A DNA stretch of 64,000 nucleotides from Halocaridina rubra (taxonomy: Eukaryota > Arthropoda > Malacostraca > Decapoda > Atyidae). Position 1 is the first letter of the stretch, and every line of letters begins with the position of its first letter. The DNA lies in assembly GCA_037179515.1 (NCBI GenBank), contig JAXCGZ010022675.1, positions 124,001-188,000 of the forward strand, read 5' to 3'. A program made the position numbers and the translations under genes. The notes beneath the pieces are model-generated. The model was given only the letters and a program-made list of their open reading frames with translations. It ran no database searches and was not told the DNA's origin. Below are positions 24,793 through 47,817 of this stretch, piece after piece.

Positions 24793-25154
24793 TACATACT
24801 TCGATATATATGGAATATTAACAGAGAACTTATTTTTCTCTTTTAATATTAAAACATATAATAAAGATTTAGCTTAGCTATTTATGCTAAAAATATACTA
24901 GATATTAATACAATGAGTCAATATAAGCAAGTAAGAAGCAACTACGCAGCCACTTTCAATACTTTATAAATTTAACAGAACAATATCAAATGCTTAGTAT
25001 ATAATCTCCCATTAAGAATACTGTATGTCTATTTTCCCTAATATTATGGCTGAGGATCCTGCTTCTCTACTTCCAGGATAAAACTAAATTTCTTGGATAA
25101 GGATTGAATAAAAAATCTTAATTTTAACTATTTCAAACATCACACTATATCCTG

Positions 25155-25315
25155 AATATGGAACTAAAGTAGTGCAGTGATTAGAGCACTCGAATCCAGA
25201 AGCCCACCGCAGGGAATTAGATAGGACATCCACCCTTATATCACAAATCTAATCTGCTCATGTTTACCCTCATAATAGGGATTAATAATGATACATTAAA
25301 TAGGCAAAACATCAA
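25155..25315 (+). repeat. tRNA-derived SINE, copy 6
   Basis: It begins with the box A-like TAGTGCAGTGATTAGAGCAC, followed by the body (GACATCCACCCTTAT) and the tail ATAGGGATTAATAATGATAC. Confidence 0.65.
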
Positions 25316-25650
25316 CAACACAATATCCAGCCTAAGAATGAAGGGAATGTATACATTTTAAAATTTGAGGTAACAAGGCTCCAAGATACCCTTCATGTCC
25401 AGGCCTAGTCTTAATATCTGAGGTATTGTTATGGCCAGGTACTAGCATGAATAAAAATTTCACTTATTTTGGGTGTCTAATTCCACATAATAATGATAAA
25501 CAAATACATCACATCTCATTTACTCATGCAGTACCAAACCATAGAAAGACTGTCATTAGGTAAGTCAAGTCTGAGTGGTGGACAACACATTCATCTTACT
25601 CAAATTGACAAGTCTTGAGAAGGCGCTTCGGGAAAGCTTTCAAATATTTC

Positions 25651-25960
25651 AAATCATTCTTTAGAAGTAATTTCATTTTTTAAGTCACTATTTGGAAGCA
25701 ATTTTAATTTTCTAAGTCACTCTCTAAAAGCAATTTCAAATTCCTAAGTCACTCTCTAGAAGCAATTTCAAATTTCTATATGACTCTAGAAACAATTTCA
25801 AAAATCTGATTTACTCTCTAGAAGCAATTCCAAGTTTCTAAGTCACCCTCTGAAATAAATTTTAAATTTCTAGGTCACTCTCTATGAGCAATATCAAACT
25901 TGTAAGTTGCTCTTTAAGAATACATTCAAACTTTTAAGTCACTCTCTAAAAACAACATTT
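25651..25960. repeat. Minisatellite, ~32-bp unit, about 10 copies
   Basis: The degenerate unit TCTAAGTCACTCTCTAGAAG plus CAATTTCAAAT recurs with starts near 25651, 25682, 25713, 25745, 25778, 25808, 25839, 25871, 25903 and 25937. Units differ by point changes and one- or two-base indels. Confidence 0.85.
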
Positions 25961-26224
25961 GATGAAAAACCAAACATATTCTATTTTGGGCTTTTTATTT
26001 CATAAGGAAATATTTACGTATAAACGACAAAATAAAAGTTTTCTCGCATATCTAAATTAAAACCTATTTAACTATAACTTAGACGAATAATACACAAGAA
26101 ATTTAAATATTACATGATCAAACAAGAAGAGGCAAAATCTATAACTTAATATGTAAAATCAAACAGGACTTATACCAACACATTCAGGTTTTCATGTGAT
26201 CTGATAACTTCTAAGCTACACTAT

Positions 26225-26285
26225 CTATGTCCATCCCCATTTGAAAGGGGATTAATAGTGATGCATAAAGCAGAAAACTATATCA
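26225..26285 (+). repeat. SINE 3' tail fragment
   Basis: Contains CCCCATTTGAAAGGGGATTA followed by ATAGTGATGCATAAA, the family's 3' end only. Confidence 0.55.
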
Positions 26286-26634
26286 ACTGCAGGATACTTG
26301 CATCATTTAAAATGCAAGAACTAGTTACCCTGTAAGTTATTATAGTATTTACAATGTAAAATATTTTAATATTAGAATATTTTCTTGCATGAAATATTTC
26401 CTGGCTTCGACAGTATGTTAACCATAATCACAAAACCAGAACCCAAAGCAGTTTGTCTTCGCAGAACTCTGCTAATCTAAATCTCTTCTTATGGTTATAT
26501 TTTGGCAAGGAATATTGGTATACAGGGTATTTCCTCTTCCAAAGCAATTCATTATCTATGAATCATAGGGCATACTAAGGTATTATCTAACTTCTTCCCA
26601 AAATTAGGAATTTCTTTTTATCGTTTTACGAGGC

Positions 26635-26790
26635 ACAATCAGTCCCCATCTGAGAGGGAGTGTACACAGACAAGTTGGAGCTTGGAGACTAAGGCTGAAT
26701 GCCATTTTTAATACCCTGTGTCCAGATCAAACCTTTATTAGTCAGGCTTGTCATTTCCCAACTCGCATTCTACGGCAACAGTTTACTTCA
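26635..26790 (-). repeat. tRNA-derived SINE, copy 8, in the LAMTOR3 3' flank
   Basis: Minus-orientation copy with CCCCATCTGAGAGGG, GGAGCTTGGAGACTAAGGCT and TTAGTCAGGCTTGTCATTTC. It lies 130-285 bases past the LAMTOR3 stop, in the same transcriptional direction, and carries the nearest AATAAA. Confidence 0.65.
26734..26739 (-). terminator. Candidate poly(A) signal for LAMTOR3
   Basis: AATAAA on the minus strand, 180 bases downstream of the stop codon and inside a SINE. It is the first canonical hexamer I found. A near-match (ATTAAA) follows at 26706-26711. No cleavage site can be proven from sequence. Confidence 0.35.
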
Positions 26791-26918
26791 TCTTAAATTC
26801 AGGATTAACATGCTTAAAAATATTAATCAAAACAAGAGAAGTACAGTACAGAAACATTTTTACAAAACATTGTAAGATTATCAACGGTGTATTCAAAAGA
26901 GAATTATGTTACTGAATA

Positions 26919-38054
<11,136 letters not shown>

Positions 38055-38690
38055 GATGTTGTTCTCGTTTGTCTGTGCGTGTATGCGACCTCCTACAACT
38101 TCGTCTTTGACAATCTCGTGACTCTTGAAAAGTTATCTACCAAATGTAAACACGCAAGAGGGAGCTTCGTGTTCATCTCTCAGAGGAAGCTTTGGGTTTC
38201 TCTTCTTCTTCTTTTTTTCAAGAAGTTTTATGGGATTCGTTAAAGAATAGTGACCCCAGCACATTAATAACCCGTAAATTGTTAGGTTAACCTAGTTAGG
38301 ATTCGTTGTTAGCCTAAGCTTAGCTAGGCTAGGATTGGTTAATCCCTAATTTAACCTAACCCAACCAAACCTAACGTAACCTAACACTTAAAGGGGTGAA
38401 TCAATATTTTTGGGATTCACTTTATGCTTCTCTTATACAAAACATGATATATCTTATTCTTAAATTTCATTTGTTTTGTTTTTTGTTTATTCATTTGTAT
38501 ATGTATTACCAGAAGAAGCTTTAGATGTCTCATTTTTAAATGTCATTTTAAATATTTCTCTACTTATCCATTTAAAGTTTTCTTTCTTATTGCTTTAATG
38601 TCTAATTAACTTACTTGATATGATTTTTCTGTGGCCGATAATGAAGTCACAGGTAAAAATTGACAGTTTAGCTTTGGTTAGGTAGATTAG

Positions 38691-39071
38691 TGTGGTCGAA
38701 ATAGAAAAAAAAGCAAAGTGTATCATATACCTCAACTTAACTCAACCGGTGCGAATCAGAAGTCAGAAGCCCACACACAACTGCTCAAAAATTGACTTCT
38801 CCTTGCCCCCTTCTCTGAACTGTCACACGCACAAAAAATCAACACCTACACCGGGAACTCCCACTAAGCCTCCACAACTTGAAAATAAAGCAATTCTGTC
38901 AGCCATCTCAATCAACTCAACAACTCCACCGGCAATGCCTCTTCGCCCCAAGAGCCAGCCAAATTTTTTAGAACAGAAGCCCGTTCACAGTGTGGCCAAC
39001 TCCCTTTCCGTGTTAATAGATCCAAATTGTACAAAATCATAAACAAAAACTATAGTCTTAACTAAACCACA
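38691..39071 (-). repeat. 3' LTR of Gypsy-like element A
   Basis: Matches 53775-54153 along its length. TG...CA termini in element orientation. The adjoining AAGGGGGCA on the element side could be the polypurine tract. A plus-strand open frame across it is a shadow. Confidence 0.88.
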
Positions 39072-39341
39072 TGCCCCCTTGATCTTGAGATCACTAAGAG
39101 CGCTACCAACTCCCCCCCACCAAGAGATAGCCACCCATCTCTCAGCACTCCTCCCTGCTCGACGCTCCCTCCACATAATCTCTCATCCACACCAGTTGTT
39201 GTCTTTCTCGGTTTCACTGCCGTGGAACTTCATTCTCCCGTACTTCAACAGGTCCTTAGTTCTCAATAGACGAGTCCACCACTCTCCTAATATCCAGAAA
39301 ACCCCGAGGTATCTCGTCTACAGAGACATTATTTCGGGAAT

Positions 39342-39850
39342 TCACTTGGTCACTGTACCCCTTTCCCATTGCGACGTGCATTTTGAGTTTGGTGGCTCTA
39401 CCCAAACCTCATCTTCAATCTGGATGGGACCTGCCTCATCGTCCCCTTTATCCGTCTTTGGTATCATGCTTGGATGCCGCCACTCATACTTGAACACTGC
39501 TGTCTGTGGCACAGGTCCTTCATCCTGACCCAACCTACGGGACATATTATACCAAACGACTGTTTCCAACGGTGACACCTGAGCCCTCTCCGCCAAGGCC
39601 TTGATTGTTCGGTGATGCCGCTCCACAATCCCATTCCCACTAGGCCAATACACAGTTCTAAAGTAATGGTTGATATTCCATTTGTCAAGCATCTCCTTCA
39701 AAGCCTGTGATCTAAAGGCTGTACAGTTTTCTACCAATACTCCATCAACATGCTCCCTTTCTAAAATCAACCCAGTCAACACTCCTGCAATTTCCTCTCC
39801 ATTTTCTGCTCTTAGTTCTCTCCAATGGCCACTCTGCCTGGTTCACAATC
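39342..39850 (-). pseudogene. Integrase core and C-terminus of Gypsy-like element A
   Basis: About 146 clear codons of retroviral-type integrase: LVENCTAFRSQALKEMLDKW, INHYFRTVYWPSGNGIVERH and RTIKALAERAQ. The C-terminal region has DEVWVEPPNSKC. The family normally has Asp in the LVDN position, so the second catalytic acidic residue appears changed to Glu; the Glu of GIVERHH is kept. The first catalytic Asp and the HHCC domain are absent, because the sequence ends at element B. Confidence 0.85.
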
Positions 39851-39870
39851 AACCATAGACAAATACAAAC

Positions 39871-40069
39871 TGTAATGGAGTGGTAATATTGTACATAGTG
39901 TATACGAATTCTAAGCTAAGTTCTACCTTACATGCTTGGTTGAGAAGCATTATTCTTAGTTTAATCTGATTCTAGTGAGTAGAAGAGTTATCTTCTTCTC
40001 CCACCAACTCTGAGAGATATTCGACGACATCTGCAAGTAGCTCCAGGCATTTCCTACATATTTCCTATC
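39871..40069 (+). repeat. 5' LTR of element B, first part
   Basis: 199 bases matching 49787-49985, ending at TTTCCTATC where the LINE begins. The LTR resumes at 46417. Confidence 0.88.
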
Positions 40070-40221
40070 ATAGTCCCAACGTATTCCCTGTGTGTCGTAA
40101 GAGACGACTAAAAGTGGAAGGGGCAAGGGGACTGGGAATCCCCCCCTTGTATTAACCTCCTGCGAGATGTCAAAGAAGAAGGAGAGTAGAAGGGAGAGTA
40201 ACTTCTCCCCAAACTCTAGTT

Positions 40222-40986
40222 TTGGAGTGTCTAAATGTGTGTGGTTGTAGTACGATAGAGAGCAAAAGATGTGATATTGGATATATGTTTGGTAGGAGGA
40301 GGATGGAAGTATTGGCATTGTGTGAGACGAAGATGAAAGGAAAAGGAGAAGTGGCATTTGGTGATGTGACAAGTAGGGTGTCTGGGGTTGAAAGGGGGAG
40401 AGCGAGAGAAGGTGTGGCATTATTGCTGAGTGAATGGATGGTAAATCAGGTAGTAGCATGGAAAGAAGTGTCATTTAGGTTGATGTGGGTGAGGGCTAGA
40501 ATAGGTAGGGAATGTTGGGCTTTTGTTAGTGCATATGGGCCAGGATGTGAGAGAAGTGAGGAAGAGCGGGATGAATTCTGGCATGAGTTAACTATGTGTG
40601 TGGATAGTCTGAGTAGAAGGAACTATGTGGTTTTGTTGGGTGACTTGAATGCCAGAGTGGGTGATGGAGAGGTAGAAGGTGTTGTAGGAAAGTATGGGGT
40701 ACCAGGTGGGAATGAGATTGTCGAGAGACTGTTAGATAAGTGCGTGGAGCAAGAGTTGGTGATAGGTAATAGTTTTTTCAAGGAGGAGTTAATAAATAAG
40801 TATACATGGATGAGAGTGGCAAATGGAAGAGTGAAAGAAAGAGCATTGATGGATTATGTGTTGGTAGCAAAGAGCATGATTGGTAGACTGAAAGATGTGC
40901 ATGCATTTAGGGGTGTGGCTGCTGGGATGTCTGATCATTTTTTGGTTGAAGCAAAAGTGATAGTAGCAAAAGAGTGGGGAAATTGA
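40222..40986 (+). CDS. APE-type endonuclease domain of the RTE-like LINE
   Basis: A 254-codon open frame for the endonuclease/exonuclease/phosphatase fold that nicks target DNA. Motifs in order: LNVCG near the start (Asn), LCETKMKGKGEV (Glu), FVSAYGPG, VVLLGDLNARVGD (Asp and Asn), MDYVLV, and MSDHFLVEAKV (Asp and His). All expected catalytic positions look intact. A TGA ends the frame at 40984-40986, where related elements would continue toward the RT, so this is the surviving N-terminal part of a longer polyprotein. Confidence 0.87.
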   Translation: MECLNVCGCSTIESKRCDIGYMFGRRRMEVLALCETKMKGKGEVAFGDVTSRVSGVERGRAREGVALLLSEWMVNQVVAWKEVSFRLMWVRARIGRECWAFVSAYGPGCERSEEERDEFWHELTMCVDSLSRRNYVVLLGDLNARVGDGEVEGVVGKYGVPGGNEIVERLLDKCVEQELVIGNSFFKEELINKYTWMRVANGRVKERALMDYVLVAKSMIGRLKDVHAFRGVAAGMSDHFLVEAKVIVAKEWGN

Positions 40987-41254
40987 GTGGGAGGAAGTAG
41001 AAGGGAATTGGTGAAGGTGGAAGTGTTGAAAAAGCCAGAGAAGAGACAGGAATATCAGGACAGGTTGAAAGTGGCAAATGACAGGGTGAAAGAAAGATAA
41101 GTTGGGGAGTTAGAGGAGGAATGGGGGTTGATGAAAGAATGTATTGTGGGACATGCAAGTGATGTGTGATTACCTAATTGATTACCTAATTGTGCTTACG
41201 GGAAAGAGCCCAAAGCTCGTATCTTCCCGTGTCCTGATCGGTTCCATTTTAGAC

Positions 41255-41467
41255 TTAGTGATACTTATCATACCTGTCCTTAAAACTATGGATTGAGATA
41301 GCATTAACTACCTCCTCGCTTAGCCAATTCCAATTATCAACTACTCTTACACTGAAAAAGTACCTTACATCCTGCAAAGAAGTTTTCTTACGAAGCTTCA
41401 AACTATGACCTCTAGCTCTAGAGCCAGCCATATCAAAATATTGATCCCTATCCACTATCATAACCAT
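41255..41467 (-). pseudogene. CR1 ORF2 C-terminus, copy F
   Basis: The last ~70 codons (YFDMAGSRARGHSLKL, NWNWLSEEVV), out of frame with the RT because CTCTATC lost two bases near 41456. Confidence 0.85.
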
Positions 41468-42719
41468 GAAGGAATTTAAAGACTGTCACCATATCCCCCC
41501 TCAATCTTCTAGCTTTGAGTGATGGTAAGTCTAATTCCCTCAGCCTCTCATCATAGCTGAGATTGCGTATTTCTGGCAACAGTATCGTGGCATGTCTTTG
41601 AACTTTTTCAAGCTTAGCTATGTGCTTTTTCAAGTGCGGATTCCAAAAGGGGGCTGCATATTCGAGTTTTGGCCTCACATAGGTTACATAAATATTTCTG
41701 AACATTTCCTTGTCCATGTGCCTGAAGGCTACCCTTACATTTGATAAGAATGCATATGCTGCCCTTATTATGCCATTTATATGTATTTCTGGAGACAAAT
41801 CTGCCAGTATGTTTACTCCTAGATCTCTCTCATTTTCTGTCTCTTGAAGTTGTACTCCACCCACCGAGTAGTCAAGCTTGGGCCTTCTTGCACTTGTACC
41901 CATTCTCATTACCTTATATTTTGAAGTATTGAATTTCATTAGCCACTTTTCTGACCACTCATGCAGATTATTTAGATTCTCCTGAAGTTCTCTACCATTG
42001 TTCTCGTTATTTACTTTCTTCACAATCTTTGCATCATCTGCAAACATATTCATGAAGGAATTTACAGACTCTGGTAGGTCATTTACATATACAAGGAACA
42101 AAAGTGGCCCTAAAACTGAACCCTGTGGAACTCCACTACTAACTCTTCTCCATTCAGACACTGAGTGTCTTACTCTGACCCTCTGTTCCCTTCCTTCTAA
42201 GTAAGTTTTTATCCATTCCAAAACATTTCCACCTATTCTAGCCATTGATTGCAGCTTCCTAATAAGTCTCCCATGTGGAACAGTGTCAAACTCTTTCTGG
42301 AAGTCTAGGAATATGCAATCTGCCCAGCCCTCTCTTTCCTGTAAGATTTGGCTTACCTCATCATAAAATTCTAATAAGTTTGTTACTGTTGATCTACCTT
42401 CCCTGAAGCCATGTTGCCTCACTGACAAAAAGTTGAAGGATTCCAAGTGAAGAGAGATATGTTTCCTTAGTAGTTTCTCCATAACTTTGCAAACTATGCT
42501 GGTCAAGGAAACTGGTCTATAGTTCAGAGCCGTATCCCTCCTTCCCTTTTTGAAGATAGGTATCACATTTGCTTGTTTCCAGCATCTTGGAATCTCCTTC
42601 GACTCCAGTGACTCCTTAAATATGATACTTAGTGCCACTGATATTGTGTTTGCGCATTTTTTAAGCACATGAGGGGATATGTCATCAGGACCTGTAGCTT
42701 TATGAACATCTAAATCCAT
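41448..42719 (-). pseudogene. CR1 reverse transcriptase, copy F
   Basis: 423 codons from MDLDVHKATGPDDIS through the thumb region. The FADDAKIV box is intact. Palm motif A reads FQKEFDTVP instead of FQKAFDTVP, an Ala-to-Glu change next to the catalytic motif that is likely harmful. The Met is internal, not a native start. Confidence 0.88.
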
Positions 42720-44064
42720 CAGCGCTTTGCATACCTCTGTGGCTGTAAGGTTGATGTACTGGCCCTTGAGCTTCTATCACTGCAATCTGAGGGGGTGGGG
42801 TATTTTCTACTGTAAATACTGACTGAAACTCCTTGTTCAATTCTTTGCAGATCTCTTCATCCGTCTCAGTGATGCTTCCATGCGCTCTCCTTAGCCTTAA
42901 ACCCTGTTCTTTTACCTTCAGTTTTCCTCTGATAAAGCTGTGGAAAAGCTTGGGATTTTCTTTAGCCTTCCTGGTGATGTCCCTCTCATAGTCTGTCTCT
43001 GCCTCTCTCCTTTTACTTAGGTAGTCATTTCTTGCTCTTTTGTAGGTTTGCCAGGCATTTATGTTTTTTCTCCTCCTATACCTTTTCCAGCATTTGTCTC
43101 TCCACTCCTTAGCTCTTTTACACCCATTATCGAACCATTTCTCTCTGGCATGAATTACACCTACTTTGGTGACAGGTATGCAGCAATCTACAATCTTCCC
43201 ATATTTCTCACAAAAGATGTCATACATTTCTTGTACAGATTTGTTGTAAAATAAGGTTCTCCAGTCAATAACTGCAAAAAGCTCATTCATTTTGATGTAA
43301 TCTCCTTTCCGATAGTTCCTCCTCATGTCCTCAGTGTCTCTACTCTCAGGAAGAATATCTTCAATGATATACTCCATCAACAACACACAGTGGTCACTCT
43401 TTCCAATTGGTGGTTCATACTCAATTTTTTCAATATCCAACACATTATCTGTGAACACTAGATCAAGTAGTGATGGCTCATCCCCACCCCTGGCCCTTGT
43501 TGGTTCCATTACATGTTGGTGTAGGAAATTCCCTTGTACGCAATCTAGGAATCTTGCCCCGAATGAGTCCTCACCACTGTGTGGGTCAAGATTTATCCAA
43601 TCTATCTCTTTATGATTAAAGTCTCCCATAATCAAAATCCTACATTTTTTTTCCCGTGCCATGTTAACAACTGAGTTTATGACTTCAATAGTACCTATAT
43701 GACTTTCCTCATAAACTTCAAGCCTATTTTGGTTCCTTGGTGGGTTGTATACAACAGTTATTATAATGCTCTCTGACCCAGTATTTATGCGAGCAACAAG
43801 AAATTCCTTGAACTCACTTTCTATAGCCAAGTTTATTTCTTCAACTTGAATCCTTTCACTTATGAGCAGTGCTATCCCTCCACCAGTCCTCTCAGATCTT
43901 TCAACCCTTAGTATTCTGAAACCCTTAGGAAAAACTGTGACACTGTTTATGTCCTCACTCAACTTAGTCTCTGTAATTGCTACTATATCTGCCTTACTGT
44001 TGTGAATCCTATCTTTTAATTCTACTGCCTTACCAGCTAATCCATCAGCATTTGTGTATAACAA
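42700..44064 (-). pseudogene. CR1 endonuclease and linker, copy F
   Basis: 454 codons covering the complete APE endonuclease (LYTNADG, ITETKLSED, VVYNPP, GDFNHKEIDW, VFTDN, SDHCVL) and the basic linker. It runs into the wrong frame after IEAQGPV owing to the deletion near 42750. The 5' limit has no ATG. Upstream, the ORF1-like tail (44136-44232) ends in a premature TAA. Confidence 0.88.
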
Positions 44065-44232
44065 TCTTAATGAGGCCCCATCCCCTGATCTTCTGTCATT
44101 ATCTTCTTTATCTCCCCTTTGTCTGGAAGAACTCTTTAATGAAAATTTTTCTTCTCTTCTTCATTTCTTTCATCATTTAACCTTCTTGCCTCTTGCAACA
44201 AGTTTTTGATCTTTCCCATCTCCTGATGGAGG

Positions 44233-46155
44233 TGGCATGAGGAGGGGCAGCGAGTGGTGGAATGAAGGGGTGAAAATGAAGGTGGAAGAGAAAAGAGGGC
44301 ATTTGAGGAATGAAAGATATAGGGAGAAAAATGTGGAAACCAAGTGGAAGGTAGAGGAAGAGCAGAGGTTATCAAATGTTAGGTGGGGACAGGATTTTAG
44401 TAAGCCATATGAGGAGACTAAAAACAAGTTTTGGAAAGAAGTGAAGAGAGTAAGGAAGGGTGGATTGAGGATGGAAGAGACAGTGAAAGATTCGAATGGA
44501 CGGTGTTAAGAGGGAACGAAGCAAGGAAAAGATGGTCAGAATATTTTGAGTGCTTGCTGAATGTTGAGAAAGATAGAGAGGCAGCTAAAGTGGCAGTGGG
44601 GGGTGTTCAAGTGCCAGTAATGGGAGATGAAAATGAGAGAGAGAGTACAAGAGAGGAGGTGAAAAGGGCATTATATGAAGCAAAGCAGGAATGAATGGTG
44701 TGAGAGCGGAGGTGTTGAAAGAAGGGGGTATGACTGCATTGGAATGGTTAGTGAGAGTGTTTAATATATGCTTTATGTTGTCAATGGTGCCAGTGGAATG
44801 GGTGACTGCTTGTATAGTGCTCCTATACAAAGGTAAGGGAGATGTGTATGAATGCAGTAATTTTAGGGGTATAAGTTTATTGAGTGCAGTAGGAAAAGTG
44901 TATGCTAGGATACTGATTAATAGGATTAGGGATAAGACAGAAAATGTGATCACGGAAGTGCAGAGTGGGTTTAGGAGAGGTAGAGGTTGCATAGATCAGA
45001 TTTTTATAGTTAGACAATTATGTGAGAAATATTTAGCAAAGGGTAAGGATGTGTAATTTGCATTTTTGGATCTGGAGAAAGCGTTTGCTAGAGTTGATAG
45101 AGAGCCAACGTGGAATGTTTTGAGGGTATATGGAATTGATGTTAAGCTGTTGCATGCAGTGAAGAGTTTGTATGAGGGCAGTAGAGCTTGTGTTAGGATA
45201 GGGAATGAAGTGAGTGAGTGGTTCCCAGAGAGTGTGGGACTGAGACAGGGATGCGTGATGTCACCATGGCTGTTCAATTTGTTAATTGATGGAGTCGTAA
45301 GAGAGGTGAATGAGCGGGTGCGTGGTTGAGGTTTGAGAATGGAAGATGGGGATGATAACGAATGGGAGCTGAATCAGTTGCTGTTTGCAGATGATACTGT
45401 GATGGTGGCAGATTCAGAGGAGAAGCTGTGTCAGTTAGTGTCAGAATTTGGAATGGTGTGTGAGAGAAGGAAGTTGCGAGTGAATGTGGGAGAGAGTAAG
45501 GTTATGAGGTGTACAAGAAATGAGGATTGTGCTGAATTGAATGCTATGTTGAATGGAGAGACACTTGAGGAAGTTGATCAGTTTAAGTATTTAGGCTCGG
45601 TTATAGCTGCAAATGGTGGAGAGGAAGCAGATGTGTGTCACAGAGTGAATGAATGATGTAAAGTGTTGGGTGCGTTGAAAGGAGTGATGAAGAATAGGGG
45701 GTTGGAAATGAATGTTAAGAAAGTTTTGTATGAGAAAGTGGTTGTGCCCACTGTGATGTATAGATCAGAGTATATGGGGTATGAAAGTAAGTGAGAGACG
45801 GAAACTAAATGTGTTTGAGATGAAATGCCTGAGGAGTATGATTGGTGTATCTCAGTTGGATAGGGCTAGGAATGAAGTGGTGAGAGCAAGAATGGGTGAG
45901 ATGAGAGAATTTGCAGCCAGAGTAGATATGAATGTTCTGAGATGGTTTGCCATGTGGAAACGATGGATGATGAAAGACTGCTGAAAAAGGTGATGAATGC
46001 AAGAGTTGATGTGAGAAATGCTAGAGGGAGGCCTAGGTTCGGATGGATGGATGGAGTAAGGAGAGCCCTGAATGATAGGAGGATGGATGTGAGGGAAACA
46101 AGTGAGCGTGGTAGGAATAGGAATGAGTGGCGAGCAATTGTGATGCAGCTCTGAT
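44233..46155 (+). pseudogene. Linker, reverse transcriptase and C-terminus of the RTE-like LINE
   Basis: Open pieces in order: linker (WWNEGVKMKVEEKRGHLRNE), fingers (VLLYKGKGDVYECSNFRGIS, QSGFRRGRGCIDQIF), palm A (FLDLEKAFARVDRE), VGLRQGCVMSPWLFN, the catalytic box LLFADDTVMVADSEE, and the C-terminal block (MKCLRSMIGVSQLDRARNE, GRPRFGWMDGV). Stops at 45055 (TAA) and 45328 (TGA), and frameshifts near 44508, 45650, 45775 and 45948, break it. LFADD is intact. The family resembles RTE-type LINEs; the clade name is tentative. Confidence 0.85.
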
Positions 46156-46416
46156 GGGCATCTGCTGTTACCATGGGGTTGCATCTTACAGAGGTAGCCC
46201 TGTGTTAGGGGAAGTAGGGAAGTTGGCATTTATGAAGCGACACAGGTTGTGGAAGAGCCGGGAAGATGGGCTGTGGCACTCCAGCAGCACCATCTAAACG
46301 GTCGCTAGCTCCCTCGTCATTGCCCATAGAGCAAAGTAATCCCCTTATTATTTTTTTTTTATGTCGGCTACCCCACAATTAAAGAGGGAAACAGGCAAGG
46401 TAGACAGAATAGATAG

Positions 46417-46476
46417 ATTAACATTACCCTAACCCTATTCCTAATGCCTCTAAGTAATATATACCATAGTGATAGT
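46417..46476 (+). repeat. 5' LTR of element B, second part
   Basis: The segment from the ACCCTAACCCTATT region to CATAGTGATAGT matches 50003-50063. The internal region of B follows. Confidence 0.82.
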
Positions 46477-46931
46477 GTGATAATAAATACGGTAAGTCAG
46501 GTATATAATGACCAGTTAGTTCTAACTTATTTAGCTGGTTCTAAATAATTACCATGCATATCCTACCCAACTACCGCTGTGTTCATGCTCCGATTGTTGC
46601 CCATACAGGCAACCTATCTAACCCATAATGCAGGGAACCGAAATACCTAACCTAACCTATTACAATTGTCAGCTATATCACAACTGGCGATGAGTATTAC
46701 AACTGGCCTATCCTAATGTATTTGACTGTTATTTAACCTGACCTTTTTTCTTTTTTTTCTGCTACCTAACCTAATTTTGTTCTACTTAGCCTAACTGAAG
46801 TTTGTCTAGCTTAAGAATAGCCTAGACCTAGCCTATTCCTAGACCAATTATTTTTGGACTATGTGTTTGAACTTAGCCTAGACCTAGCTAATTTCCTATT
46901 GGTTTATTAGGCTATTACCTATAATTTCATC
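46477..46931 (+). other. 5' leader of element B
   Basis: Untranslated sequence between LTR and gag. It holds several CCTAACCT-like motifs (46640-46720, 46760-46800). No tRNA primer-binding site could be assigned. Confidence 0.5.
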
Positions 46932-47809
46932 ATGTCTTTCATTGAGAATGTAGGTCCGTATGTTGAATCTGAGAAGTTTTCAACCTATATAGATAGGGTT
47001 TAATTGTATTTCGAAGTTAATGATATTAAGAAAGATAAACAAATTCCTGCTTTTTTGTCTATTATGGGTTCCAAACTTTTTGGTCTAACTATGGATTTAG
47101 TGAGTCTGAAATCTCCTAAGGAATCTTATTTGGAGGAATTAATCTCCACTCTCAACAATCACTACAAAACCCAGGTTATAGTGCTCTATGATATTTTCAA
47201 ATTCTACCAAAGGTGTCAAGGAGACGATGAAAGTGTAACTTCTTTTGTTGCAGCTCTAAAGGCACTCACATCGACATGCAAATATGGGGACAAACTAGAG
47301 GAGATATTAAGAGATAGGCTTGTTATGAGTCTTCAGAAAGGAAGTACTTAGCATGCTCTCTTGCCAGAGAAGAATCTCACTATTGCCCGAGCAGTAGAGA
47401 TTGCTATTACTAGGGAAGCTGCAGAGAAGGATGTCAGGGAGTTTGATCAGAAACCTCGCACTAATGATAAAGAAGTAAATACTGTGAATGTTAAGGTTAA
47501 GAGTTCTTTTTATAAGAAGAAGCAGAAGCCTAATGGAGGGAAGGAGAAAGATACAAAACCTGACAAACCATATAGTGGATGTAGTAAAAATCATTGGAAA
47601 TATGATTGGCCCTTAAAAACGCTGAATGTTTTTTGTGTAAGTGTATTGGGCACATATCTAAGGTCTGTTTTTCTAAGGGTAAGAAAAATTCTACTAAATC
47701 TGCTGTGAAACCTAAGGCTGTAAGTTATATTGAATTTATATCTACTAGTGATCCAACTACAGAAGGATGTAGTGACTATATTTTTACTGCGAGGTCGTCT
47801 AATTTGTGA
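46932..47809 (+). pseudogene. gag of Gypsy-like element B
   Basis: Capsid-like sequence (MSFIENVGPYVESEKF, TMDLVSLKSPKESYLEEL, YDIFKFYQRCQGDDESV, LEEILRDRLVMSLQ). It is followed by a basic region and tandem zinc knuckles (CSKNHWKYDWPLK, then ECFLCKCIGHISKVCF). Stops at ~47000 (TAA) and 47349-47351 (TAG), and a frameshift near 47600, disable it. The last Cys of the first knuckle is replaced by Trp. Confidence 0.83.
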
Positions 47810-47817
47810 AATCCCTA

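Larger units (their letters stand above)
21303..26918. other. AT-rich intergenic region dominated by repeats
   Basis: No gene is recognised between the coding-like segment and the last LAMTOR3 exon. The sequence carries several tRNA-derived SINEs, a 436-bp tandem duplication, a pogo/Tigger-like MITE and a 32-bp minisatellite, listed separately. Confidence 0.6.
41169..44232 (-). mobile_element. CR1-clade LINE, copy F (longest 5' end), nested in the RTE-like LINE
   Basis: The copy reaches farthest 5' in the family without rearrangement. The target was a TGTG-containing site (left flank GATGTGTG, right flank GTGGCATG), allowing at most a 3-bp target duplication. It has frameshifts near 42750 (about ten bases lost), near 41455 (two bases lost) and a 3-bp deletion near 41363. 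Its relatively few changes show it is younger than its host LINE. Confidence 0.93.
40070..46416 (+). mobile_element. RTE-like LINE (copy 2), inserted in the 5' LTR of element B
   Basis: A near full-length LINE with a G-rich 5' UTR, an endonuclease, an RT, a C-terminal domain and a 3' UTR shared with the copy at 8593-9604. CR1 copy F splits it at 41168/44233. When those points are joined the local frame reads on from GHASDV to RRGSEWWNEGVK. Stops at 40982 and 41098 and several frameshifts make it inactive. Roughly 20-30 bases of the LTR are missing at its 3' junction. Confidence 0.85.

Noticed and set aside
38692..39042. Plus-strand ORF of 116 codons, with a similar ORF at 53801-54124
   Set aside because: The two are related because both lie in the LTRs of element A; the LTR structure explains them.
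40222..40986. Host gene named after craniofacial development protein 2-like endonucleases
   Set aside because: Such names in annotation usually come from LINE endonucleases; the following RT and nested structure show that this is a LINE.
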